A stretch of DNA of 64,000 bases from Neovahlkampfia damariscottae (taxonomy: Eukaryota > Heterolobosea > Selenaionea > Neovahlkampfiida > Neovahlkampfiidae), in NCBI GenBank assembly GCA_016618085.1, contig JABLTG010000078.1, forward strand, positions 1 to 64,000, written 5' to 3'. Under the pieces are notes generated by a model. It had not been told where the DNA came from. It saw only the letters and a program-made list of their open reading frames with translations, and searched no databases. A program made the position numbers and the translations under genes. Shown in pieces: positions 1 to 11,978 of this stretch. Position 1 is the stretch's first letter; every line of letters starts with the position of its first letter.

Positions 1-919
1 AAGGAAAAACTTATTATATACCCTGAATGTGTTTCTCAAAATTTAAAACAATACTCTGATTCTGACAAATATGCTTGTATTTCTCAAATGCTCGGTATTG
101 CTTCACAATCAACAAGAGACACTTTAGCTGGCTCATCTCAAACTTTTGTAATTCCATTAGAGCTTTTATTTTCAATATTTTCCAAACCTTTAGATCTTAA
201 AAAATTGAAAGGTCGTGTTACAATTAAATTATATTTAAGAAACGATGTTAGACATGTTATTCAAACTGATAAAACTTCTCCAACATTTACCATAACTGAC
301 ACATATCTTGGATTTAGAATTTATTCAAGCATCAAAAGATATTATTGAGGCAAGCAGAGAAATCGCAAAAAATAATGGTGGTACTCAATATTTTGATGTC
401 GAACATGTAAGAATTCAAAAAACAATCGAAGCTTCAAGCACAAGTAAAACTATTGTTCTCCCTGAAGTAATCAACAAAAGGGTCATAGATATTAATTCAA
501 TTTTAAGAGCTTCAGCACTATCAAATACAAATGATGCAAGTGATTATACTGATACTTTTATTGCACCAACATCTTGGAATGTTAAATCATCAAATCAATA
601 TTTAAATGGTGGACTTCAACAAGACATTACAAAAACTTATTATGACAGAGTTATATTGCCAAGATTAAAATTAAATGGACAAATAAACTTATTATCTGGA
701 ACAGCATCTGGTAATGATTTTATTATTTCTTATGCAAATGACCATAAAATTGAAGATACTGAATTCAAACGTTATCATGGCGGAAGATTCTTTTCTGAAA
801 ATGATGCTCAATTAACTATAAACTTTTCAAGTTTAGCAGCACAAACTGATCTTATTACACTTATTAGATGTGCTAGACGTTTTGTTATTACACCAGAAGG
901 TGATTTTCACTTCCTTTAA
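1..919 (+). pseudogene. Capsid-like protein of Polinton-type element (fossil, partial)
   Basis: The coding sequence enters from the left edge and ends at 919, just before the packaging ATPase. It is rich in beta-strand-type, Thr/Ser/Asn-rich segments and ends in a short hydrophobic C-terminal strand, as double-jelly-roll major capsid proteins do. The assignment rests mainly on gene order (capsid followed by ATPase) and on general character. I recognise no diagnostic motif, so a minor capsid protein is possible. It is broken, with about one break in the visible part. Confidence 0.5.
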
Positions 920-964
920 GATGAACAATTTATTTTAAAATATAATATCAATTAAATTTATAAA

Positions 965-1549
965 ATGTGTGAAAATCCTTTTGATATTATTTCTAATCAT
1001 ATTCCTAATATCAGTATTATTTGTGCACCTCCAAATTCTGGAAAATCATATTTGATCAAATATTTATTAAATGAATTATTTCGAAAAAAGAAATTCAAAT
1101 ATGGTATCGTTTTTTGTCCAACGAAATTTAATGGATCTTATGATTTACTTCCAAAAGAATATGTTCATGGTCAATACAATGAAAATACTTTGATCAAATT
1201 TTATAATATTCAAGTAAAACAACATAAAGAAAAAGGTAAAGCTCCACCAGCATTTGTAATTTTTGATGATTGTATTGGAAATGTAAATTTCGATAGTAAT
1301 ATCATGAAAAGATTGTCCAGTACATATAGACATCCAAACTTAACCTTAATTTTCGCAACTCAGTACATTTATCGAATTCCTACAACAATCAGAGAATGTG
1401 CAACTTTTTTTGTCACTTTTAAACAAACAAAAATTAATTCATTTAAAGCAATTCAAGAAACTTTCATGAGTGAAAAATCTGTAAAGAACGTTAAAGAATT
1501 TATTAATGATGTCACAAAAGAAAAACACAATTTTATTTTGAATGAATAA
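965..1549 (+). CDS. Genome-packaging ATPase of Polinton-type element
   Basis: This 194-residue P-loop ATPase looks whole. The Walker A motif is APPNSGKS near residue 21, and the Walker B motif is FVIFDDC near residue 98, ending in two acidic residues. Further conserved positions are STYRHPNLTLIFATQ (sensor-type strand ending in Gln) and a C-terminal helical part. This matches the poxvirus A32/FtsK-HerA family that pumps DNA into capsids in Polintons, virophages and Polinton-like viruses. It is somewhat short for the family. It shares the strand of the preceding capsid-like gene, which supports the assignment. It shows no introns, unlike most host genes here. Confidence 0.8.
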   Translation: MCENPFDIISNHIPNISIICAPPNSGKSYLIKYLLNELFRKKKFKYGIVFCPTKFNGSYDLLPKEYVHGQYNENTLIKFYNIQVKQHKEKGKAPPAFVIFDDCIGNVNFDSNIMKRLSSTYRHPNLTLIFATQYIYRIPTTIRECATFFVTFKQTKINSFKAIQETFMSEKSVKNVKEFINDVTKEKHNFILNE

Positions 1550-1856
1550 AAAAAGGAATGTGAGGAGAAATAGAATGAATTTTAATAGGAATTGGATAAA
1601 AATAAATCAGAAATCATAATTTGAAAAACGGGAAACAGAGTTTTTTTTGATGAAAAATTTCAAGATGGTCCAGTGGAGAGGAAATCCGACGTTCTCAGCT
1701 CACCAGAATCAAAAAACCTTTATATGTCAATTCGGGAAAGCCCCCACTTACTTCAACATTTGTGCTAATTTTCAATCATTCTGCCTATAAATCTTAAGTT
1801 ATGCAGAGTATTGGTCTCTACTTGCGTATGTATTTAAATTTCATAAATTTTTTATT
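1550..1856. other. Intergenic, probable element edge
   Basis: No gene is visible. This 307-nt stretch joins the element's ATPase to the 3' end of the carrier gene. It has an unusually GC-richer patch at about 1665-1745, compared with host spacers, which may be the terminal part of the element. I could not find a matching inverted repeat inside the window. Confidence 0.4.
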
Positions 1857-2774
1857 TTAATTTGTAATTTTATTCAAAAGCTTCATTGCAGTTTCAAATC
1901 CAAAGAAGCATGCAGCATTAGCAGGAAATGATCTGAGAAATACAGGACCAATTCCACGATAGAAAGCACCATAACCTTCAGTTTTAATCAATTGTCTGAC
2001 ACAGTCCATCATTCCTGAATATTTTCCAGCTTCAGCAGATTGAATTCTACTCTTTACAGTATCAGCTGGTAACATATAAATCCAACCTGTCAAACCTGCC
2101 ATTCCACCAGCAAACAGTGTGTGAAAAGAATTCAAATCAGCAGCAGTTCCATCTTTTGGAATGAAAGCGCGTTTAACAATTTCATAAGCAGCAAAATAAA
2201 TTCCACTACCAGGAACATCTCTTGCAAGTGTTGATACTGTTCCTTTGTAAATACCTTGAATTCCACGTTCTTGAAAAATTTTCTTTCCACAATCAAATGC
2301 TCCATTGTATTTTTTGACTCCTTCTTTTTGAGTTTGTAATTGTACTTTAATGAGTTCCATTGGTGTCATAACAACAGTTGATAAAACACCTGAAAAACAA
2401 CCTGCGTTGAATAATTGAAACGGTGATGAATCACCAAATATTTTTTTACCCCAACCATAACTTGCAAATTGAACAGCATATAAAGCAGCAGATCCTAACA
2501 TTGGAGAAGTAACACCTTTGTATAAACCTAATGGACCTGTGAATTTGAATTTTAATTAATTTTTTTTTTTTTTACCTTCTTTAGCAATTGTTTTTTTAGC
2601 ACAATCCGTGGAACTTGTGTAAAGTGGTAATTCACCTGGACCTGGTTTTGGCATTGTTTGAAGTCTAACTTTAATTGTGTCCAGTGGATGACCAACAAGA
2701 GTCAATGACATACCACCAGCCGTACCAGCTGTTAAATTTTTCCAAAAAGGTGGTTTTTTAACTTCTTCTGTCAT
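1857..2774 (-). CDS. Mitochondrial carnitine/acylcarnitine carrier (SLC25A20-like)
   Basis: This is a six-helix mitochondrial carrier that would exchange acylcarnitine for carnitine across the inner membrane to feed beta-oxidation. Exons are 2576-2774 and 1857-2536; the 39-nt intron (GTAAAA...CACAG) splits a Gly codon. The three carrier signatures are visible: HPLDTIKVRLQT, TPMELIKVQLQT and LPADTVKSRIQS. Family-specific features are RDVPGSGIYFAAYE in repeat 2 and FPANAACFFGFETAM at the C-terminus, both very close to animal and yeast carnitine carriers. Length (about 292 aa) is normal. A CCAAT box (2817-2821) lies 43 nt upstream and is shared with the divergent kelch-kinase gene. Confidence 0.88.
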
Positions 2775-2816
2775 TTTTAACTTTCACAAAATTGTTTCCG
2801 AATGAATATCAATTTC

Positions 2817-2821
2817 ATTGG
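2817..2821. promoter_or_regulatory. CCAAT box in bidirectional promoter
   Basis: ATTGG on the plus strand (CCAAT on the minus strand) sits between the divergent carrier (ATG at 2774) and kelch-kinase (ATG at 2856) genes, 43 and 35 nt from the two start codons. Only 81 nt separate the genes, so this one element probably serves both. The same motif recurs just upstream of nearly every host gene in the window. Confidence 0.6.
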
Positions 2822-2855
2822 TCTATTTTTCAACTGAAATAAAATAAACAAGTGG

Positions 2856-5800
2856 ATGCAGTGGTCGTTATTTGAAATAGAAAATGATGATTTACATACA
2901 CCCTTACCAACAAGTGGATGTACTATACTTAATGAAGCCAATTTAGCTTATATTTTTGGAGGATATAACGAAGAACATCGTTTTTTAAATTCGTTATATA
3001 TTTTTGATATACAAAAAGGAATATTCATTGATAGTCCAAATTCAAATTCTAATTCTTCAAAAAATTTATTAAATTTATTGATACAAAAAAAACAAAATTT
3101 ACCAGAACCAAGAGAAAGACATTCAGCAATAATCTTCAAAGATAAACATTTCTACTTTGGAGGAATTGGATTAATTGATGGTCAAAAGAAATCATTAAAT
3201 GATCTATGGACTTATACACCAGATAAAACAAAGCCAATTTGGAATAAAGCAAAACTTTATAACGAAAAAATCGTGCCAAAAGCAAGATACTCCCATACGT
3301 AAAAAAAAAAAAATTCAGTCTTTTATAGAATGGTAATGAAATCAAGTGGTGAAGCTATCATTTTATTTGGTGGAGTTTCTGAAGATGAATGTTTCAATGA
3401 TGTTTGGTTTTTGACGTTCAAAGTTTCCTTATCTGGTGAATCAATGAAATGGACAAAAATTGAACCAAAATCTGAATTAATACCATCTGAAAGATTTGAT
3501 CATTCAACAACTATTTGTAATTCAAAAATGTTTATTTATGGAGGAAGAAATAAAAAAATAATTTTCAATGATTTATGGGAATATGATTATAATAATTACA
3601 TTTGGAAAGAAATTAAATTAAAAAAAAACTTAATACCAAGATATTCTCATTCAATTTTTACAGTTTCTGATTTAATATTTTTATTTGGTGGATTTACTTC
3701 AAAATTTCAATTTGACACAGAACTTTATAATATTGATTTAGATCAAAAAAAAATATCACTTTTAAATGAAAAAAATGATAAAGAAAAAAATGAAATTTTA
3801 AAAGAAGGAAGGTTTAATTTTGGTTCTATTGTTATTCGAGATGATTTTTTTTTATTTGGTGGAATTAAGAAAACATCAAAAGGTTTTGAACGAACCAATG
3901 AATTTTTTAAATTAACCACTGGTTATAATTTTACTGGAAAGAAAAAAATATCTCATTATATTGATTTGGATAACACTTTAGGTGAAGGAAATCAAGCAAA
4001 AGTTTTAAAAGTATTGGATTCAAGAAATAAAAAGGAATATGCACTAAAGAGAATTAAAATTAGTTCAAATTCACAAGGAATTCAAATTATTGATCCAATA
4101 AACAAAGAATTAGATATTTTAAGAATAATCAATCATAAAAATGTACTTGCTATTCATGAATCCTTTATGTTTCAAGAATCAGAAAATTGGTATTTTGCTC
4201 TTGTTTCTGAATATTGTGAGGTTGGAGATTTATATGAATACATAAAACAATCACCAGATTTAAAAGAACTTGATTTATTGAAATTGATTGGTCAAATTAT
4301 AGAAGGTTTAGATTATATTCATTCCAAAAAAATCATACATCGAGATATCAAACCTCAAAATATACTATTGGCAAAACCTGAAGAAGGAAAAAAAAAGAAA
4401 GATGATTTGATTGTAAAAATAGCTGATTTTGGGTTATCAACAACTAAATTATGGACTAATTCATTAGTATTTCATATTTTCATTAATTTTTTTAAATTAG
4501 GTTGGAACACCTATTTATATGGCTCCAGAATGTTATTCAAATCAACCATATACTATTTCTGCTGATATTTATTCTTTTGGAAAATTAATGTATTTTATAT
4601 TAACGAAAGATGAATTGAATGATGAAAAATCTAGAACCAATTCAAATTCAAATTCAAATACCAATTCAATTTCAATGAAAAGAACATCCAACTCATTGTT
4701 TGGTCAATCACCTAGTTCATCACCAAGTTCATTTTCAAAACATTATGCTTCTTTTTCAATTAATTTAAAAAATATTTCTGAAAAAAAGAAGAATTTTAAT
4801 ATTGAATATGGAATATCACCATTCTTTTTTAAATTATCTGAAAAATATAAAAATATTATAACTGAATGTATTCAATTAAATCCAGAATTACGTCCAAAAT
4901 CAGATGAAGTTTTAAAAAAAATTAAAGAAATAATAGATATTTTAAAAGATGAAAATGAAGATTCAACAACAACAGAAACTGATTCAACAACAGAAGAATT
5001 AAAAAAAGAATTACCAAAAACAGTTAAAGAATTCTTACTTGAAATTGGTTTTGAAAAATATACAAATTTATTTATTTCCTATGGATTTGATATTATTGAA
5101 TCATTATATTATTTGTCAAAACAAGATTTGAAAAATTTGAATATTCCTTATGGTCATATTCGAAAAATTTTAGATGAAAAAGGAAAATATGTTTTTGATA
5201 ATTTTACAGTTAATTTGAATTCTTTAGGTTCATTTTTTGATTCTTTATATTTAAAAGAAGAATATTTACATATTTTTGAAAGAGAAGATTATGATATCGA
5301 ATCATTTTTTAATGATATAACAAAAGATGAATTAAAAGAATTTGGATTAAAAAAGGAAGGTCATATTAGTAGAATTTTATTGGCTTTAGATACTTATAGA
5401 AATAATCAAGTTTTAACATTTGATTCTTCTTTGAGTACAAATTCATCAATGATTGATCAAGAAGGTCATGATGAATTATCAATGGTGGCTACATCACCTT
5501 TATTTAGTCCAAGAGAAAACTCATCTCATAGATCTTCTATTGTATTCAAAAATTCAAATTCATTAGTGAAATCAATGAATTCACCAACTCCAATTTTGAA
5601 TTTAAAACAAGATTCAAATTTAAATGAAATTATTGATCATTTGAATTTGGATGAAAATATATTCATCGAACATGGAATTAAGGATGTAGAAACTTTAAAA
5701 TTATTTGATAAATTTGAATTAACTCAAATTGGTGTCAAAAGAGGAAAGATTTCAAAAATTATGAAAATTATTCAAGATGTTGAAGTAATTAATTTAATTG

Positions 5801-6225
5801 ATTCTATTCCATTGGATGATTTGTCTTTGGAACTATTTTTCCAATTGGTTAATTTGAAAGATGAATTTTTGGATTTCTTTTTAACTGAATGTTTTGATCT
5901 CGAAACATTTTCAACACTTGAAAGATTTGATTTAAGAAAATATGGATTTGTTAAAATTGGACATTTAAAGAAAATCAAAAAATATTTAAATTTATTGAAA
6001 GAAAAATTAAAAAAGGAGAGTAAAAAAATTGAAAAAAATGAAATCCAATCTATATCTGATTGGTTGAATTCTTTTGGTTTGTTAGAGTATGAAAGTATTT
6101 TTGTTAATGAACAAATTACTTTGGATCAAATTCCAGATTTAACAGAAGAAGAACTTAAAAATGATTTGGGCATTACTAAAATTGGACATTTGAAAAAAAT
6201 TGTGCGAAAAATAAATGAATTATAA
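2856..6225 (+). CDS. Kelch-repeat / protein kinase / five-SAM protein
   Basis: Three exons (2856-3298, 3329-4466, 4501-6225) give 1101 aa. The introns are 30 and 34 nt; an earlier AG in intron 1 would create a stop. Residues about 15-350 are kelch repeats (YIFGGYN, HFYFGGIG, ILFGGVS, FIYGGRN, FLFGGFT, FLFGGIK), probably a beta-propeller. A Ser/Thr kinase follows (about 358-670): glycine loop GEGNQAKV, YALKRIKI lysine, HRDIKPQN, DFGLS, MAPE, all catalytic residues present, with a Ser/Asn-rich insert of about 75 aa after the DIYSFG motif. Five SAM-like domains (about 700-755, 762-825, 898-953, 958-1025, 1038-1101) end the protein. It is likely an oligomerising signalling kinase. Its end overlaps the convergent oligopeptidase gene by 6 nt. 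Confidence 0.85.
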
Positions 6226-8556
6226 TTTATTTTCTTCTTCCTCTTCTAAATCTTGATCTATTTGATTTTTCACTTCTAAATCAACATTCAAATCAATTTT
6301 CAACGTTGAACAAAGAAATGAAAATTCCAATGCTAAATTTTCAATCATCGCATTTCTTCCAATTTCTTCATTATGTCCGAAATTTTTCATTCTTAATAAT
6401 AAAAATTTTTCAAAATTTTTCTTCTTTTCTCTGAAATGTCTTAATTTAGCCACAAATTTCAATGAATTCCAAAAAGGCACTCGATAATCAAACAATGATG
6501 AAGTAACTAAAATATGAGGATAATCCACTTCTTCTTTTAAATTTTCATAAGGTGAATATGATTTTATGTAATCCAACATTTCTTTTTCATTTGGATTTCC
6601 CCATTCATCATATTCATGTACTGTCAATGGTAAATCTTCATTCAACATTGTTGTTGTAACATCAAGAAATGGAACTCTCAAAATAATTGATTGAAAATAT
6701 TTTGGTTGTAAATTCATTGAAGTTGCGACTAATAAACCTCCAGCTGATATTCCTTTTCCACATAATTTTTCAGGTCTTGTATATCCATTGTTAATTAGAT
6801 ATTTAGCACATTCTAGATAGTCATTGAATGAATTTTTCTTATTCAATAATTTTCCTTGATTATGCCATTCTATTCCATTTTCACCACCACCTATCAAATA
6901 AAATTAATATTTGTGTTTTATTCAACCTCTAACATGTGTATAAGCAAATATTACACCTCTCTTTAATAAAATTCTTCTTTCCGATTCAAAATCAACATTT
7001 AATATTGATCCATATGCTCCGTATCCTTGTAAGATTACAGGATTTCTAATCAATTTAAAAAGATCTATTAACTTACTCATGATCTTTTCCCAGTAAATTA
7101 CTATAAATCAAAGTCATTGGAATTTTGATATTTTCATTTGATTCTGATTTCACAAATATTCTCTCAATCTTATAGTGTTTTTCTAAACTATCTTCTTTTT
7201 TTTTATTGATTTCTTTTATTGATCCTGAATGTAAATTTATTCTGCAATTTTTTTGATAATGTAAAGGTGAATCATACGAGAAATAAGAAACATCTGAGTT
7301 AAAATTAATATTCATTCCAGGTAATATTGATGAATATTCAACTGGCAAATTTACAGTTTTAATTTCATTAGAATTGATATTGTAGATTTTGAAGGAAGAA
7401 TTGAAATTATTTTTTTCATACACAACTAAATTATTTTTAAACATGTCAAAATCTTCAATTTTTTCAAATAAATTCTCTTTGTTTTCGACTTCTTTCCAGT
7501 TTTCGATTTCAGTTTTGTCAGTTTCAGTTTTAAAAATTTTGAAATCTTTTTTTAAATTTGTGATGATATAGAATTTGCCATTGTTGTGTTCAATGAAATA
7601 GTTTAAATTCTCTTTTCTTTTTTGAAAAATTTTTAATTCATCAGTTTCAGAATTGATCAATGAAATTTCATTCGAAAATTTTGAAAAACTATTAATCATC
7701 AAAAATGCCTAAAAAGAATTCATACTTAATAAAATATTACATTATCCTTAGTTTTGCTGATATCAATATAATTGGATTCATTTGGTTCATGAAAAATTTC
7801 ATCATCATCATCAATTCTGTTTTCAAAACTTTTTCTAAAAATTTTGAATGGTCTTTTGTATTCATTTGAAATGATGTAATAAATCGATTTTCCATCAACT
7901 GAGAATTCAAAATTAACAGTATTCTTATTTTCAATTCTTAAAATTGTATCACCAGTATAAATATCTCTCAAATAAAAATCATAATTTTCTTCACCAGAAA
8001 CATCAACCAAATAACCAATAAACCGTTCACAAGCACTTAATTTACATTTTGAAATTTCAAAATATTTTGGTTTTTCTCCTTCAATTGATTGATAAACTTT
8101 GTTTTGATCCAAAACTACATCGAGCAATGAATAATCTTCTTGCAATTCAGTAAAAGTTGAATATTTTTTTTCTTTTTTAGGATCAACAATTCTATAATAA
8201 ATTGGATATTTATCAATTGATTCAACCTGAATGTAAAGATAATCCTCTGAATGTTCTTGTGAAGTTATTTTGAAAAATTCTTCTTCTTCACCATTTTCTA
8301 AAGATTCTTCAATTTCATTATATAATCTATTTTCATGTTTTGAAAGTTTTTTTTGAATAGTTTCTTGTGTGAATAAGTCTTCTTCTTCAATGAAATATTT
8401 TGTTTTTGGATTTTTTAAATCATGAAGAAAACCAAAAGGATCTAATCGATTTTTATCTAGTTCTATTATAGGTTCATTAATTTTTTGAAATCTTTTAAAT
8501 AAATTTCTTTGATTTTTTATGGTGAACCTTTTGGAAAATTGTTTCAACATTTTCAA
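6220..8556 (-). CDS. Oligopeptidase B (S9 prolyl oligopeptidase family)
   Basis: Four exons (7741-8556, 7077-7708, 6927-7045, 6220-6890) give 745 aa; introns are 32, 31 and 36 nt. The family cleaves peptides after Arg/Lys. The N-terminal half is the beta-propeller; the C-terminal half is the alpha/beta hydrolase. Catalytic residues are visible: nucleophile Ser in GISAGG, Asp in LFDYRVPFW, His in NFGHNEE. Also typical are QGYGAYGS, HVRGGGENG and YDEWGNP. The basic N-terminus (MKMLKQFSKRFTIKNQR) could be a mitochondrial transit peptide, and the protein is slightly longer than bacterial relatives. Its TAA stop is the complement of the last sense codon of the convergent kelch-kinase gene. A CCAAT box lies at 8575-8579. 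Confidence 0.9.
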
Positions 8557-8716
8557 ATAAAATGATTGGTAGTTCGGAGAAATTAAATTGGTTTTTCAAG
8601 TGAAAATAATAATGATTCAAATGAAAAATAAATATAAAACGGCTGATCTTGATTAACAAATAAGATTAGTTGATGAAACAACCAATCAATTTTCTCCTGG
8701 TCAAATCCTCAACTGA

Positions 8717-10187
<1,471 letters not shown>

Positions 10188-10670
10188 ATTATTTCATTTT
10201 TTTTAACGATTTAAGTGAGTAGGTGGAATAGCCGCAAAATTATCACTAAATGTCAAATCACAAAATTTATTTATTCAATTAAATTATTACGATTTGAAAC
10301 ATTGGAGATTTTTCTGAAAGAAGAACATTGGGAATGCAACAATTTTCCACTTTAACCTAACAGAAAAATTAACTACCTGCCGAAACAACTGACAAATAAG
10401 AATCCTTTTAAACAGTTGAATTTCATTGGAAAGATCAGATCCTCCAATAATAACTACTGATCTTTTTTTTCTAAAATTCATTGGACAAATGAAAAACAAA
10501 AGCTCAACTTTCATTTCCACTTCCCTCTCCTACTAACTTTCATCATCTTTTTGTACATGACCTCACTGCTACAAAATGGAAAAAATGCATCAAATGAAGA
10601 AGTCAACAACAGAAGTAGACAAAATGCACCATAAGCATTGCAAAAAATTTTTCTTAAGCATTAGAGATTT
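10188..10670. other. Intergenic spacer
   Basis: This 483-nt stretch has no recognisable gene. A 77-codon minus-strand frame (10287-10520) has no family resemblance, no CCAAT box at the usual distance, and a composition like noncoding DNA. The base composition is less A-rich than coding DNA nearby. Confidence 0.4.
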
Positions 10671-10988
10671 ATGAAAAACAATCCAATGACTTTACCAAGC
10701 ATTTTATGTCGCGATATAAAATTGATACAATTTCATGAAGGTGTATTTTGTTGTAAATTATTCTGTTACTCACATAATCAACTTAAAGAAAATGAAATTA
10801 AAAATCCAAATGAATATTTTGACTTTTTAAGTGGAAAAAAACTTTGGCACAATTTTAATGAAAGAATACAAAAGGAAAAATTATCCATCCCAGAACAAAA
10901 ATATTTAGAAGAATGGAAAGCTCCAAGATCTCTCAGACTTTCTTGGATTGGAATTTCATGTTCAGCAATGGACTTGAATGAAATTTAA
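10671..10988 (+). CDS. Hypothetical protein, 105 aa
   Basis: This is a single open frame from ATG 10671 to TAA 10988. The predicted protein has a Cys/Phe-rich middle (EGVFCCKLFCYSHNQ) and a C-terminal segment with Trp residues (KKLWHNFNERIQ, SLRLSWIGISC). I recognise no family. Codon use (A/T third positions) is like the neighbouring genes, but no CCAAT box is seen immediately upstream. A distal exon could belong to it, so the coordinates are uncertain. Confidence 0.4.
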   Translation: MKNNPMTLPSILCRDIKLIQFHEGVFCCKLFCYSHNQLKENEIKNPNEYFDFLSGKKLWHNFNERIQKEKLSIPEQKYLEEWKAPRSLRLSWIGISCSAMDLNEI

Positions 10989-11242
10989 AAATTTTCTTTT
11001 GTGATCTATTCATTCTTTTTTCCGAATTCTCTACTTGATTTTTCAATATCTTCTTTTTTGTATTTGATGTTAAACTTGTAAAGAGCATTCTTTTTATCTG
11101 TCGTCTTGCTCTTGTTCTGCTTCAAACTGTTGAAAATTTAATAGCAATGAGTCTCAAATGTTTTTTGAGGAAACTTCACTCGAGGCTTACCACCTACTTA
11201 CTTACCAATTTATTCATCCAATTAAATACGCCAATCAAAAAA

Positions 11243-11905
11243 ATGGTGGGAAATGAATACGAAGAAGCTGAAATTATTAAACAAGAGTTTTTAGATGTAA
11301 TGAAAAATTAACAACTAAATAGTTCTAAATAGTATAAAAATGATCATCAATTTGAAAACTATCAATATTTTATGAAAGAATTTCAAATTTCTAAAATGGA
11401 GGTCGAAAAATCGATTTTAAATTACTATTTGGAAAAATCAGAAGAATCAAATAAAACTTTAAAAGAGAATCAACAAAAAGAAAAAGAAAAATTACAACAA
11501 CAACCTGAATTGACTCCATCCATCGACTTAGAAGATGTTTCAAAAATAGAAAAAAAAGAAAAACGTTCAAAGAATAGATCACCTAAAAATAAATCAAAAG
11601 AATCTTCAATTGAATTCACACCAGAAATTAATGACATTTCACCAGTAAAACCATTAAATACTGAAAAAGAAGAAGAAAAATTATCCTCACCAGAAAAAAT
11701 AAAAAAAACCACAACAACGATGATGAAATCAAAAAAACAAGATGAATTATTGACTACACCTAAAAAAAGATCAAGACTTGAAGTTACAGAGCCTTCACCA
11801 AAAAATGTTCAAAACTATGAAAATAAAAAAGTGAAAAAGAAAGCATTTACATTCACCAAAATGTTAAATGCAACTAAACCTCCAACTTTAAAAAAAAAAA
11901 AATAA
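11243..11905 (+). CDS. Lysine/glutamate-rich protein, probably nuclear
   Basis: Two exons (11243-11296, 11333-11905) with a 36-nt intron give 208 aa. The N-terminus (MVGNEYEEAEIIKQEF) is short and acidic. The rest is low-complexity Lys/Glu/Ser, with stretches such as KKEKRSKNRSPKNKSK, TTPKKRSRLE and a terminal KKKK run that look like nuclear-localisation signals. SPEK and TPKK could be CDK/kinase sites. A FTFTKMLNATKPPTLKKKK tail is the only distinctive segment. I do not recognise the family. A CCAAT box (11231-11235) lies only 8 nt before the ATG, which supports this start. Confidence 0.6.
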
Positions 11906-11978
11906 AGTTAAACTTTGTAAAAAGGAGTTTTTCCAACCAATAACATTCATTTTTTTGACTCGCAAAGTTTGAAGATCA

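Larger units (their letters stand above)
1..1549 (+). mobile_element. Polinton/Polinton-like-virus element, end fragment
   Basis: The left edge of the window lies inside a virus-like element. Two parts are visible: a capsid-like gene (1-919) and, 45 nt further on, a packaging ATPase (965-1549). A capsid gene next to an A32/FtsK-HerA-type ATPase is the morphogenesis module of Polintons/Mavericks and Polinton-like viruses. The element is broken (about one break in the visible part), but the remaining reading frames are still long, so the insertion is not very old. No terminal inverted repeat can be recognised before the host carrier gene at 1857, so the right boundary is uncertain (between 1550 and about 1800). 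A second integrase-bearing Polinton fragment lies at 35.7-37.7 kb. Confidence 0.7.

Noticed and set aside
1665-1745. Possible tRNA or small RNA in the GC-richer patch
   Set aside because: No cloverleaf, no A/B boxes and no T-run terminator could be found.
3311-3318. Earlier AG acceptor in kelch-kinase intron 1
   Set aside because: Using it gives an immediate in-frame TAG; the later TAG acceptor at 3328 restores the kelch frame.
10287-10520. 77-codon minus-strand frame, Phe/Ile/Arg-rich
   Set aside because: No family likeness, no promoter motif at the usual distance, and composition unlike the neighbouring genes.
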